From Deltaproteobacteria bacterium (GTDB lineage: Bacteria > Desulfobacterota > Binatia > HRBIN30 > JACQVA1), in contig JACOST010000014.1 in the NCBI GenBank assembly GCA_016178705.1, positions 310,001-374,000 on the forward strand: a stretch of DNA of 64,000 bases. The letters run 5' to 3'. The position numbers and the translations under genes were made by a program. This document shows, in pieces, positions 1 through 7,753 of this stretch. The notes beneath the pieces are model-generated. The model was not told the origin of the DNA. It saw nothing but the letters and a program-made list of their open reading frames with translations, and made no database searches. Every line of letters begins with the position of its first letter. Position 1 is the first letter of the stretch.

Positions 1-584
1 TCCATTTGGCGCGCGGTGGCGCGACCGACCGCATCGCCGAAGTAGCGCGTCACCACACGCAACGCCATGTCGATGCCCGCGGAGATGCCGGCGGATGTGA
101 GGATGTGACCGTCTTCAACGACATGTTGGCCGGCTTCAACCGTGACCGACGGAAAGGACTCGCGCATCCAATCGAGCGAGCGCCAGTGCGTGGTGGCATG
201 GCGGCCGTCGAGCAACCCGGCTTGGCCGAGCAGCATCGCGCCGGTACACACCGAGGTCAGCGTTTCGACCGCGCGGCCGCGCTCCGCAATGAACCGCAGC
301 AGCCGCTGGTTTTTGATCTCCGCGCGCGTCCCCCAACCGCCGGGCACTACGAGAACGTCGAGCGGCGGTGCGGTCTCGATAGTATGGTCAGGTTGCACGC
401 GCAGGCCACCGGTGGCCACCACCGTCTCGAGTGACTCCGCGATCAGCATCACTTCAAACGGCGAGTGCTCTTCACGCCGCCGTTCTTCGTCGAGACGAGT
501 GACGGAGAACACTTCGAACGGTCCACAGAAGTCGAGGACTTCGACGTTGGGAAAGATCAGAATGCCGACACGCTTGCGGGTCAT
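1..584 (-). CDS. DJ-1/PfpI (isonitrile hydratase-like) protein, 3' end outside window
   Basis: The reading frame starts at ATG 584-582 (MTRKRVGILIFPNVEVLDF) and runs off the left edge, leaving about 194 residues. The class I glutamine amidotransferase-like fold of the DJ-1/PfpI superfamily is recognisable. The N-terminal strand GILIFPNVEVLD is followed by LVVPGGWGTR at about residues 78-86, then a nucleophile elbow SVCTGAMLLG whose cysteine is Cys112, and GRHATTHW after it. This pattern is shared by isonitrile hydratases and by the N-terminal domain of GlxA/FtrA-type AraC regulators. Because the 3' end is missing, a fused AraC helix-turn-helix cannot be excluded. The family is cytosolic and the substrate cannot be inferred. 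It is transcribed in the same direction as the methyltransferase upstream, about 70 bases away, so the two may be co-transcribed. Confidence 0.85.
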   Translation of the reverse strand, partial: MTRKRVGILIFPNVEVLDFCGPFEVFSVTRLDEERRREEHSPFEVMLIAESLETVVATGGLRVQPDHTIETAPPLDVLVVPGGWGTRAEIKNQRLLRFIAERGRAVETLTSVCTGAMLLGQAGLLDGRHATTHWRSLDWMRESFPSVTVEAGQHVVEDGHILTSAGISAGIDMALRVVTRYFGDAVGRATARQM

Positions 585-657
585 CAACGTGCTTCTGTCA
601 CGCGCCGCGAGGCGCGCTCACGGCGCATTCGCGTATCCAGAGTGGTGCACTGTGCCG

Positions 658-1713
658 CTACGGTCGCGCTTCGAGCACGAGATTGAACGGCGTGGCGGTG
701 GCCCGGCGGAAGTGGGTGAAACCGCCCGCAGTGATCACCTCGCGCAGTCGCGCTTCTCCAGCCTGCGCGCCTAGCGCGAGACCGACTTCCTGCGCTTTCG
801 ACGCCGGCGTGCAGATGAAACACGACGCGGAGTAGAAGATACGACCCACCGGATTGAGATTGTCTTCCACGCGATCACCGGCGAACGGTTCGACGACCAT
901 CCACGTACCGTCGCGCGCCAGCGATTTGTAGACATGCGCGGCGGCCCCAACCGGATCGCCCATATCGTGCAGGCAATCGAAAAACGTCACGAAGTCGTAG
1001 GTGCCGGGATACTCCTTTGCCGCGCCGACCTCGAACGTCACGCGATCCGACACGCCCGCTGCGGCCGCGCGTTTGCGCGCCGCGTCGATTGACGCCGGAT
1101 GATAGTCGAACCCGACGAACTGCGACTTGGGATACGCTTGCGCCATGATCACGGTCGACGCCCCGTGACCGCAGCCGACGTCAGCCATCCGCGCGCCCGC
1201 CTTGAGTTTGGCGTCGACGCCATCGAGTGCGGGAATCCACGAGCTGATCAAGTTGGCGGAATACCCGGCACGGAAGAATCGCTCGGTGCCATGGAACAAC
1301 ACCGGATCGTGCTCATGCCAGCCGACGCCGCGACCGGTGCGGAACGCGTCAGCAATGGTCGGCTCATCCTTGAACAGCGAGGTAATGATGTCGAACATCC
1401 CGAGCAGGTATGCCGCGCTGGTGTCATCAGCCAGCGCGAGGGCTTGCTCGTCGGGCAACGTGAAGCGCCCGGTTGCCGCGTCGTAGTTGACGTAGCCACT
1501 TGCGGCTTGCGCGCACAACCACTCACGCACGTAACGTTCGTCGGTGTGCGTGCGCCCGGCGAGTTCCGCAGGCGTGAGCGGTCCCGCACGCGCCATCGCC
1601 TTGTAGAGACCGAGCTTCTCGCCCAGCACTACCAGCGCCGCACTTAGTGCAGCGCCGGCATCCGTGACGAACTTCCCCATGAACGCGTCGAGCTTCGCTT
1701 GATCGACTGCCAT
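658..1713 (-). CDS. Class I SAM-dependent methyltransferase with N-terminal winged helix (Rv2258c-like)
   Basis: The protein has 351 residues. Its N-terminal third (about 25-95) looks like the winged-helix dimerisation domain of O-methyltransferase/Rv2258c-type enzymes, with LTPAELAGRTHTDERYVREWL. The Rossmann methyltransferase domain follows, with the SAM-binding motif I ADVGCGHGAS at about residues 177-186 and a later acidic strand FVGFDYHPASI. The substrate is unknown; relatives methylate small molecules. An in-frame ATG five codons upstream (1728) is possible. ATG 1713 was chosen because GGGAGAACAGGCT lies just before it, giving a usable ribosome site that the upstream ATG lacks. The next gene downstream is the DJ-1/PfpI gene on the same strand. 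Confidence 0.88.
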   Translation of the reverse strand: MAVDQAKLDAFMGKFVTDAGAALSAALVVLGEKLGLYKAMARAGPLTPAELAGRTHTDERYVREWLCAQAASGYVNYDAATGRFTLPDEQALALADDTSAAYLLGMFDIITSLFKDEPTIADAFRTGRGVGWHEHDPVLFHGTERFFRAGYSANLISSWIPALDGVDAKLKAGARMADVGCGHGASTVIMAQAYPKSQFVGFDYHPASIDAARKRAAAAGVSDRVTFEVGAAKEYPGTYDFVTFFDCLHDMGDPVGAAAHVYKSLARDGTWMVVEPFAGDRVEDNLNPVGRIFYSASCFICTPASKAQEVGLALGAQAGEARLREVITAGGFTHFRRATATPFNLVLEARP

Positions 1714-1788
1714 AGCCTGTTCTCCCATAGAAGTGTCGGGCGTACTTGAACACCGGGGGAGGCGCGCTTGTCAACTCGCGCGCCGATG

Positions 1789-2772
1789 CTATTGGGAGAG
1801 CGCCGCGGGGCAGGTGGTGAGCGCGTAGTCGATCGCCGCGATCAATTCATCGATCGTCACATCACCGCTGTTGTCACGATCGAAACTCGAGCACTCTTCC
1901 AGCGAGACAAGGCCGAGGTCGATGTTGACGCCGGTGATCAACTCCTCCACGGTGACGTCGCCGCTGCTGTCGCAATCGCCCGTGCAAGAGACGGGGCAAG
2001 TCGATGGCGTCCACACCAGCGTGTAGCGTCCGGTACCCGGGCTGACGCAGGCGTTCACCAGCACCGTGTACGTGCCGCTGCGGGCCGGCCTCACCTCGAT
2101 GGTGCCGCCGCACGAGTCATCAACCAGCGCCCCGGTCGAATCGTACACGCGCACTTCCAGCAGCCCGAGCCCGACATTTGGCGTGGTGATTGACAACGCA
2201 ACGGACTCACCCGCCTGCGCGGGGAACGTGTAGGTATCGACTTCACCGGTCACCGCAAGGCTGGCTTCGCGAGTGGGTAGGGCGCAGGACAGTGGCGCGC
2301 CGCAACTGAGCGCGCCATGCCTATCGGGGTTGACGCCACTCAGCGTGACCGTGTACTCGCCCGCTTCGTCCTCGCCTTCATTTTCCACGCAGTCGTCTAC
2401 TTCAAGGTGATATGTACCGGTGACTGGGATAGTCCGATCGATGCGACCGCTGCACGTGTCCACTAGCACGACGTCGTCGCCTGAGTCCTCGCCGCCGCCC
2501 GGTGGCCCGATGAGTTGCATGTGGAGGAAGCCGATCGTTCCGGAGACATCGAGTGCGTCGATCGACACCACATCGCCGGCGGCGGCGAGAAACTCGAACT
2601 CGTCTGTTTCACCCGTGGCGAGCTGCTTGCTGATCGGCACACCGCAGTCGATCGACGTCGCTTGCAGCGGGCGCGGCAACACCCACACACTCAGGGTCGC
2701 GGCCAGCACGAGCGCGGCTCGCACACTCCTCGGGGACGAGCTGCCAATTGAACGCGTGTGGTGCTTCGTCAT
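1789..2772 (-). CDS. Secreted PPC-domain protein with C-terminal dockerin-like EF-hand module
   Basis: A 327-residue exported protein. Residues 1-39 form a signal peptide with a hydrophobic core and a likely cut after LQA. Two beta-sandwich PPC-like (bacterial pre-peptidase C-terminal) repeats follow. The first is about residues 45-150, with GETDEFEFLAAAGDVVSID and GTYHLEVDDC; the second is about 160-255, with EVDTYTFPAQAGESVAL and GTYTVLVNAC. Residues 265-321 carry a paired calcium-loop module, GDCDSSGDVTVEEL and FDRDNSGDVTIDEL, flanked by cysteines. The same module recurs in two other secreted proteins of this window. No catalytic domain is visible, so a surface binding or structural role is inferred. 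The gene stands alone on the minus strand downstream of the anti-sigma gene. Confidence 0.8.
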   Translation of the reverse strand: MTKHHTRSIGSSSPRSVRAALVLAATLSVWVLPRPLQATSIDCGVPISKQLATGETDEFEFLAAAGDVVSIDALDVSGTIGFLHMQLIGPPGGGEDSGDDVVLVDTCSGRIDRTIPVTGTYHLEVDDCVENEGEDEAGEYTVTLSGVNPDRHGALSCGAPLSCALPTREASLAVTGEVDTYTFPAQAGESVALSITTPNVGLGLLEVRVYDSTGALVDDSCGGTIEVRPARSGTYTVLVNACVSPGTGRYTLVWTPSTCPVSCTGDCDSSGDVTVEELITGVNIDLGLVSLEECSSFDRDNSGDVTIDELIAAIDYALTTCPAALSQ

Positions 2773-2808
2773 CGTTCCGTAGTTCAGACCCTACTCGCTG
2801 GTGCTTCG

Positions 2809-3402
2809 CTATTCAAAGGCGCGGCGATCGATCCAGCCGCGTGTGCCGTCGGGCAACACCACCAAGTACCAGTCACCTGACTCGTCAGCGACGGTCACTT
2901 GCGCGCCGCGTTGCAGCGTCGCGATCACCGGTTGCTGCATCGCGGGTCGCGCGTGAACCTCGGCTTGCGCCGCTGCGACACGGAGGACGTTCGAGGTTTG
3001 CACCGCACGCGCTCCGTCGCGCGGCACCGGCGAACGCCAGTCACTCCGGACCACGACCAGCAACGCGACCACCGCGACCGCCACCGGCACCAACACCGGC
3101 CAGCGCAGCCACTGCGTGACGTACTCGCCAACCGCATCCAGCCAACCGCGCGCCGTAGGCTGCAGACGCGGCGCGTGCTTGACTCCCTCGACTCGCTCGC
3201 GAACGGCGGCGGGCACCGGCGCTGCGACTTCATCGGCCAGGCTGAGGCGGCGCTGCGCGGTCGTGAGCGTTTGCACGCATTGGTCACACACGCGCACGTG
3301 GCAATCGACAGTCCGTCGCTCAACGTCGGCTAGACTGCTCGTCAGATACGCGGCGAGCAGCTCGTCAGTGGGGCACGGTTCGCGGCGTGCGTCACTGGCC
3401 AT
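2809..3402 (-). CDS. Membrane anti-sigma factor with zinc-finger motif and SH3 domain
   Basis: 197 residues from ATG 3402, which overlaps the last 11 bases of the sigma-factor gene and has GAGGAAG just upstream. An in-frame start 26 codons earlier would lie deep inside the sigma gene and is less likely. The cytoplasmic part carries the zinc-binding anti-sigma signature His35-X3-Cys39-X2-Cys42 (CHVRVCDQC). Residues about 101-118 (WPVLVPVAVAVVALLVVV) form one membrane span. The C-terminal part (about 135-197) resembles a bacterial SH3 domain, with VHARPAMQQPVIATLQRG and DGTRGWIDRRAFE, and should face the periplasm or cell wall. The family holds its partner sigma factor inactive until a signal is sensed. 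The overlap makes the upstream sigma factor the obvious partner. Confidence 0.82.
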   Translation of the reverse strand: MASDARREPCPTDELLAAYLTSSLADVERRTVDCHVRVCDQCVQTLTTAQRRLSLADEVAAPVPAAVRERVEGVKHAPRLQPTARGWLDAVGEYVTQWLRWPVLVPVAVAVVALLVVVRSDWRSPVPRDGARAVQTSNVLRVAAAQAEVHARPAMQQPVIATLQRGAQVTVADESGDWYLVVLPDGTRGWIDRRAFE

Positions 3403-4318
3403 CGTGGACTTCCTCGCTGCGCCAACCTTTTTCTTTGAGTTCCTGACGCAGCCGCGCGATCTGCGATCCGATGTTGCCAACAGTGGTGTGCAGCACGTCG
3501 GCGATCTCCTTGTACGGCGTCGTTACCTTCCGCCGCTTCGTCTGCACGACCAGCTTCGCCTGTTGCTTGCGGCGGCGCTCGATCTTGCGAACGACTTCAC
3601 GCTGCTCCTCTTGCAAGCGGGTCGCCGCAGGTGCGTTCGGCGCGATCGCTGCGAGATCGCTGGCGATGCGTTGGCGGCGGCGTTCATAGAGATCGATCCA
3701 GGCTTGCACGGCGTCGAGCGAGTCTTCGAGATGTTTCAGTGCAGCTTCACGCTCGCGCACCCGGCCGCGCAACCCTTCGACCGCGTTCAAGACATCCGGA
3801 ACGCTGCGGCCGGAGACCTCGGCGATGTAGCCGACCTCGCTGGCACCGAGATCCGAGTCCTCGACGTAGAGCAGTTTCAGCACCACGGCCTTCGCTGGCT
3901 CCACGTCGGCCAGCAAGTGGCTCAACGCGTCGCGGTTCATCGTACCATCGCTCGCGCTACTCGCATCACCCGCGGCTGGATCGGCAAGCTCGCCCAAGTC
4001 TTCAATCGAGATGCTGTCGATGTGGTGTTGGCCGCGCTTCCATTCCAACACCAGATCGTCGAGCACGAAGCCCAACAGGTAGGCCCGAAAGGGCGCACGG
4101 CCTTCGAAGGTGCGGACGCGGCGAAAGATGCGGCCCTGATCGAATGCGAACACATAGAAGTCACCGGCCTCCTCGGGCGGCGTGCGGTAGACGCGCAGCG
4201 GGTAGCCGTATATCAACTCGCCGTAGGTCTGCTGAAAACGCCGCTGCGCTTCGGGATCTCCCGTTAGGCATTGGCTAATCAGCTCCCGAACTGTCTGCGC
4301 TTCGCTGCGCGCGTCCAC
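3392..4318 (-). CDS. Atypical ECF-like sigma-70 factor with coiled-coil insertion and two HTH segments
   Basis: 308 residues starting at GTG 4318, supported by AGGAG six bases upstream. Residues about 25-95 match sigma region 2 (AGDFYVFAFDQGRIFRRVRTF, then FRAYLLGFVLDDLVLEWKR). Ordinary ECF factors are near 190 residues. Here residues about 158-186 look like one helix-turn-helix (GYIAEVSGRSVPDVLNAVEG). Residues about 186-260 are very charged and probably a coiled coil. Residues about 268-294 give a second region-4-like helix-turn-helix (TPYKEIADVLHTTVGNIGS). The gene overlaps its anti-sigma gene and is divergent from the caspase-like gene, so it probably controls that neighbour and itself; this is an inference. 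Confidence 0.82.
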   Translation of the reverse strand: MDARSEAQTVRELISQCLTGDPEAQRRFQQTYGELIYGYPLRVYRTPPEEAGDFYVFAFDQGRIFRRVRTFEGRAPFRAYLLGFVLDDLVLEWKRGQHHIDSISIEDLGELADPAAGDASSASDGTMNRDALSHLLADVEPAKAVVLKLLYVEDSDLGASEVGYIAEVSGRSVPDVLNAVEGLRGRVREREAALKHLEDSLDAVQAWIDLYERRRQRIASDLAAIAPNAPAATRLQEEQREVVRKIERRRKQQAKLVVQTKRRKVTTPYKEIADVLHTTVGNIGSQIARLRQELKEKGWRSEEVHDGQ

Positions 4319-4332
4319 ACCGGCTCCTCATG

Positions 4333-4424
4333 GCATCCCTGTTGGCCAACTGCCGCCTCTTGATCGCAGGGATGCGGCGACTCGAAACTTTATTGCATCC
4401 GTCCGCCCAGCGGTCCAGGGATGC
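4333..4424. promoter_or_regulatory. Divergent control region with three copies of CAGGGATGC
   Basis: Between the sigma gene and the caspase-like gene, GCATCCCTG (4333-4341) is mirrored exactly by CAGGGATGC (4367-4375). CAGGGATGC occurs again at 4416-4424. Such a 9-bp element repeated three times in about 90 bases suggests an operator or a promoter element recognised by the divergent sigma factor. A hairpin in the leader of the sigma transcript is an alternative. No classical -35/-10 pair was identified here. Confidence 0.4.
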
Positions 4425-4541
4425 GTCCGCGAAGACACCTACAGCAGCAAAACGCGGTGTTGCGACATCTCTATGGCTGGGGAAATCAATCGCGGACACC
4501 ATCGGTGGTGGAACAATGGGTTCCCGCCGTATTATTGTCCT

Positions 4542-6440
4542 ATGCGTATGACCGCGCGGCGGCGAAAATTGGTAGTGAGCAGCTGCGTTGTTGCGAGCGT
4601 GGTTGTCGCCTTGTGGTGGCGCGGCGTGAGCGTGCCGACGCGCGAGCGGCGAGGCGACGCGGCGCCGGTGGAGAATACGCCCGCAGCCAATCGGCCGACC
4701 TTGTGGTTGCTCGCCATCGGTGTCAGCCGATACAAGGAGGCGGACATCGCCTTGCAGTTTGCCGATGCCGATGCGCGCGCGATGGCCGCCGCGCTGGAAC
4801 AGCAGGGTCGTGGCCCGATTTATCGCGAAGCGAAGACGCTAGTGCTCACCAACGAAGAGGTTACGCGCGAAAGCATTCTCGGCGGCATCGAGCGCTTCCT
4901 CGGGCAAGCCGGGCCAGATGATGTCGCCGCCATCTTTCTCGCCGGCCATGGCGCGCAAGACCGGGCCACCGGCACGTATTACTTTCTCCCCTACCCTGCC
5001 AACGGTTCCAACTTGCTCACCGACGGTTTGCGCATGTCGGACTTCGACGAGATGATCCGGGTGCTGCGCCGCAACGTGCGGCGCGTCGTGGTCATGCTCG
5101 ACACCTGTCACTCCGGCGCGTTGCGTTTGGCGTCGGCGCGCGCGGTGGCGTCAGCCGACGATCTCGCCGTCCAGGTGTCGCTCGCCGAAGGGTTGTTTCT
5201 GCTCGCCGCCACCAAACCGGGCGAGGACTCGACGGAGACGCCGGAGTTGGCGCACGGCGCGTTCACCTACTCGCTCCTCCAAGGGTTGAGCGGCGATGCC
5301 GACGCCGACGGCGATGGCTTGCTGTCAGTGTCGGAACTCTTCGGCTACGTGGCCAGCCACGTCCCGCGCCTCACCGAAGGGCGCCAGCATCCGTATCACA
5401 AGAGCGAGGGCACCGATCTCGCGTTCGCCGCCGTGACACACAGCGCCGAAGCGGCGGAACCGGCTCCACCACCGTCGACCGTCCGGCCACTCAACGAGCC
5501 GGTCGCCACGCTGATCCCGAACGCCATCGCGGTGATGGAGTTCCGCAACTTGCGGCGCGACGCCGAGCACGAATGGATCGGCCAAGCGTTGCGCGCCGCG
5601 CTCGACACCGAGCTGACCAAGGTGCGCGTGTTGCGCGTGCTCTCGCCCGATCTGATCGATCGCAAACGCGCCGAGGGACTCGACGACCTGCGCACCGCGC
5701 GTCAACTCGGCATCAGCAAGCTGCTCACCGGCACGTTCGCGGTGATCGGCGAGACCATCCGCATCGACGCCAGCATCGTCGACGCCGCCAGCGGTGTCCA
5801 CCAAGGTTCCGATAGCGTACAGGGTCAGATGGCGGAATTTTTTGATCTCGAGAAGAAGCTGGTGCTCAACATCTTGCGACGCTTGACCATCGACGTGTCA
5901 CCGTCCGAGAAGGAATCGATAGAGGCCGAGACCAACACCACCGTTAACGCGTATCGCTTGTTGTTGCAGGCGGAAGGCCTCGCGGATGAGTCGGCTGTGC
6001 CGACACCAAAGCGAACCGCATCCGGTGCGCGCACCAAGTCGCGTGGCGCGAAGCTCGGGCCGCAGAGCCGATCGGATTCGTTCTGGGGCGTCGCCCACGC
6101 GCAAGAGCCGACGGACACTGACGCTGAAGTCCACCAGTTCCTCGAAGCCTATCGTCGTGCCCACGAGCAGAAGGATGTGGACGCGCTGGCCAAAATGTAC
6201 GTGACCTTCTCCGCGCGCCAACGCGACGGGTTGCGCGCCTATCTCGACAACGCCGATCAGTTGACGGTGGCGGTGGAGGACGTGACCATCACGCCGACCG
6301 ACACCGGGGTGACCGTATCGTTTACGCGGCGGGATCGCTTCATCGACAAGGCCACCGGCAAACCGGCGCGGCTGGAAGTCCACTTGACCAAGACTCTGGT
6401 CCGCGAGGACGGTGCGTGGAAAATCGCGGGCGGGCGCTGA
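4542..6440 (+). CDS. Membrane-anchored caspase-like peptidase (C14) with TolB/FlgO-like and SnoaL-like domains
   Basis: 632 residues from ATG 4542. An in-frame ATG at 4473 would add 23 unlikely residues, and ATG 4548 is also possible. A basic start and membrane span (VVSSCVVASVVVALWW, about 11-26) anchor the protein. The caspase-like domain covers about 52-310. Its catalytic histidine is His136 in FLAGHGAQ and its cysteine is Cys189 in MLDTCHSGA, followed by the usual acidic loop DADADGDGLLSVSEL. Residues about 322-460 resemble the TolB/FlgO-like domain that often accompanies such regulators (AVMEFRNL, then LGISKLLTGTF). The last 110 residues resemble a SnoaL/DUF4440 fold (FLEAYRRAHEQKDVDALAK). 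The next gene overlaps it by 25 bases. The substrate is unknown; bacterial caspase-like proteases act in stress responses, cell death or regulated proteolysis. Confidence 0.85.
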   Translation: MRMTARRRKLVVSSCVVASVVVALWWRGVSVPTRERRGDAAPVENTPAANRPTLWLLAIGVSRYKEADIALQFADADARAMAAALEQQGRGPIYREAKTLVLTNEEVTRESILGGIERFLGQAGPDDVAAIFLAGHGAQDRATGTYYFLPYPANGSNLLTDGLRMSDFDEMIRVLRRNVRRVVVMLDTCHSGALRLASARAVASADDLAVQVSLAEGLFLLAATKPGEDSTETPELAHGAFTYSLLQGLSGDADADGDGLLSVSELFGYVASHVPRLTEGRQHPYHKSEGTDLAFAAVTHSAEAAEPAPPPSTVRPLNEPVATLIPNAIAVMEFRNLRRDAEHEWIGQALRAALDTELTKVRVLRVLSPDLIDRKRAEGLDDLRTARQLGISKLLTGTFAVIGETIRIDASIVDAASGVHQGSDSVQGQMAEFFDLEKKLVLNILRRLTIDVSPSEKESIEAETNTTVNAYRLLLQAEGLADESAVPTPKRTASGARTKSRGAKLGPQSRSDSFWGVAHAQEPTDTDAEVHQFLEAYRRAHEQKDVDALAKMYVTFSARQRDGLRAYLDNADQLTVAVEDVTITPTDTGVTVSFTRRDRFIDKATGKPARLEVHLTKTLVREDGAWKIAGGR

Positions 6441-7690
6441 ACGCAGCGATCGGCGTAGTGTTGCTCGGCAGTTGGGTGCTCCTCGTGAGCCGCCCGGCGC
6501 AGGGCATCCCGCTCGATCAGCGCCTGCCCAGCCTCTTCGGCGGCAGTCTCAACACCAGCGTCAACCGATTCTCGGCGAACGATGCGCAGCGTGTGTTGCT
6601 CGCCGATCGCTTGCAACCGTTGTCGAGCGCGCTCGCCGTGGCGCGGTCGCAAGCGCCGATCCCGTCGGCCAGCGGCGCCTTCCGCTTCGCCTGGGATCCA
6701 GAGATCGACACCTTCGTGCGCAGCGACCAGAGTCTTGGGTCCGGCGTCGCCGAGCGCGCGCAAACGCTGGGGCGCGGCGCCGGCATCGTCAGCATGGCGT
6801 ACACCCACATCGACTTCGACAGTTTCGAAGGCCAACCGCTCGACAATCTCCAATCCAACCAGCGCGCGTTCTCCGATGCGTACCTGAACCGGCTCAACCT
6901 GTCGCAATCCGAGCGCGCCAAGTTCGCCGACGATCGGCTGGAGACGCACCTCAACTTAGGTCTCACGCTCGATCAGGTCTTCCTCACCGCGGCCATCGGC
7001 CTCGCCGACTCGGTGGACATGAGCATGGCGTTGTCGATCAATCGCATCCATATGCAAGCGACCGCCGCGGCACAGATCGTCGACCCACCCAGCGGGGGGA
7101 CAGGCAACGGCACGGGTCAATTCGCCACCAACCAACGCGGCGTGACCGTTGGCGGCGGCGCGGGCGTGTGCAGCACACCTTTTCACTGCGCCGGCGACGG
7201 ATTTTCCGCGACCGCATGGGGCACCGGCGATTTGTTTCTGCGCGGCAAGTGGCACTTTGCCGATACACAATTCGCTGATCTCGCTGTCGCCGGCGTGCTC
7301 ACGTTGCCCACCGGCAATGCCGACGACTTCCTCGGCTTCCACGATCCCACCTTCACCCCGTGGTTGATCGCCTCGAAACCGTTCGGTCGCCTCTCACCGC
7401 ACCTCAATCTCGGCTACGCGTTTCGCAGTGAGGAAGACGTCAGCCAAGCGCAATGGATCGCCGGCGCCGACCTGATGGCGTTCACCTGGCTGACGCTCAA
7501 CAGCGACTTCCTCGGCTTCCACGATACCAATTCCGATCAGACCAACGACAACGTGATTCAGTCGGCCGTGGGCTTCAAGCTCAACCCCTTCGGCCAATTC
7601 GTCCTCGCCGGCACCTTCCAGTTCCCGCTCAACAACGACGGCCTGCGCGCCGACGTGATCTACACCGGCCAGGTGGAGTGGACGTTCTGA
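6416..7690 (+). CDS. Predicted outer-membrane beta-barrel protein
   Basis: 424 residues starting at GTG 6416, inside the last 25 bases of the caspase-like gene, so the two should be translated as a pair. The N-terminus has a hydrophobic export segment (AAIGVVLLGSWVLLV). The mature part is made of alternating amphipathic strands (LFLRGKWHFADTQFADLAV, LMAFTWLTLNSDF) and ends with GQVEWTF. A terminal phenylalanine after alternating residues is the usual outer-membrane barrel insertion signal. The layout resembles transporter-type barrels of the phenol-degradation MetA-like group, but a precise family cannot be named. Context suggests it works with the caspase-like protein in an envelope process. 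Confidence 0.7.
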   Translation: MENRGRALNAAIGVVLLGSWVLLVSRPAQGIPLDQRLPSLFGGSLNTSVNRFSANDAQRVLLADRLQPLSSALAVARSQAPIPSASGAFRFAWDPEIDTFVRSDQSLGSGVAERAQTLGRGAGIVSMAYTHIDFDSFEGQPLDNLQSNQRAFSDAYLNRLNLSQSERAKFADDRLETHLNLGLTLDQVFLTAAIGLADSVDMSMALSINRIHMQATAAAQIVDPPSGGTGNGTGQFATNQRGVTVGGGAGVCSTPFHCAGDGFSATAWGTGDLFLRGKWHFADTQFADLAVAGVLTLPTGNADDFLGFHDPTFTPWLIASKPFGRLSPHLNLGYAFRSEEDVSQAQWIAGADLMAFTWLTLNSDFLGFHDTNSDQTNDNVIQSAVGFKLNPFGQFVLAGTFQFPLNNDGLRADVIYTGQVEWTF

Positions 7691-7753
7691 GCTGCCGCGT
7701 CTCTATCCTTGTGGTGCGGTAGTCGTGCGTTCGTGCTACTCGGGTCGCCGTTT

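Noticed and set aside
2748-3333. Plus-strand frames of 120-145 residues over the anti-sigma gene
   Set aside because: They lie opposite a gene with clear zinc-finger, membrane and SH3 parts and have no ribosome sites.
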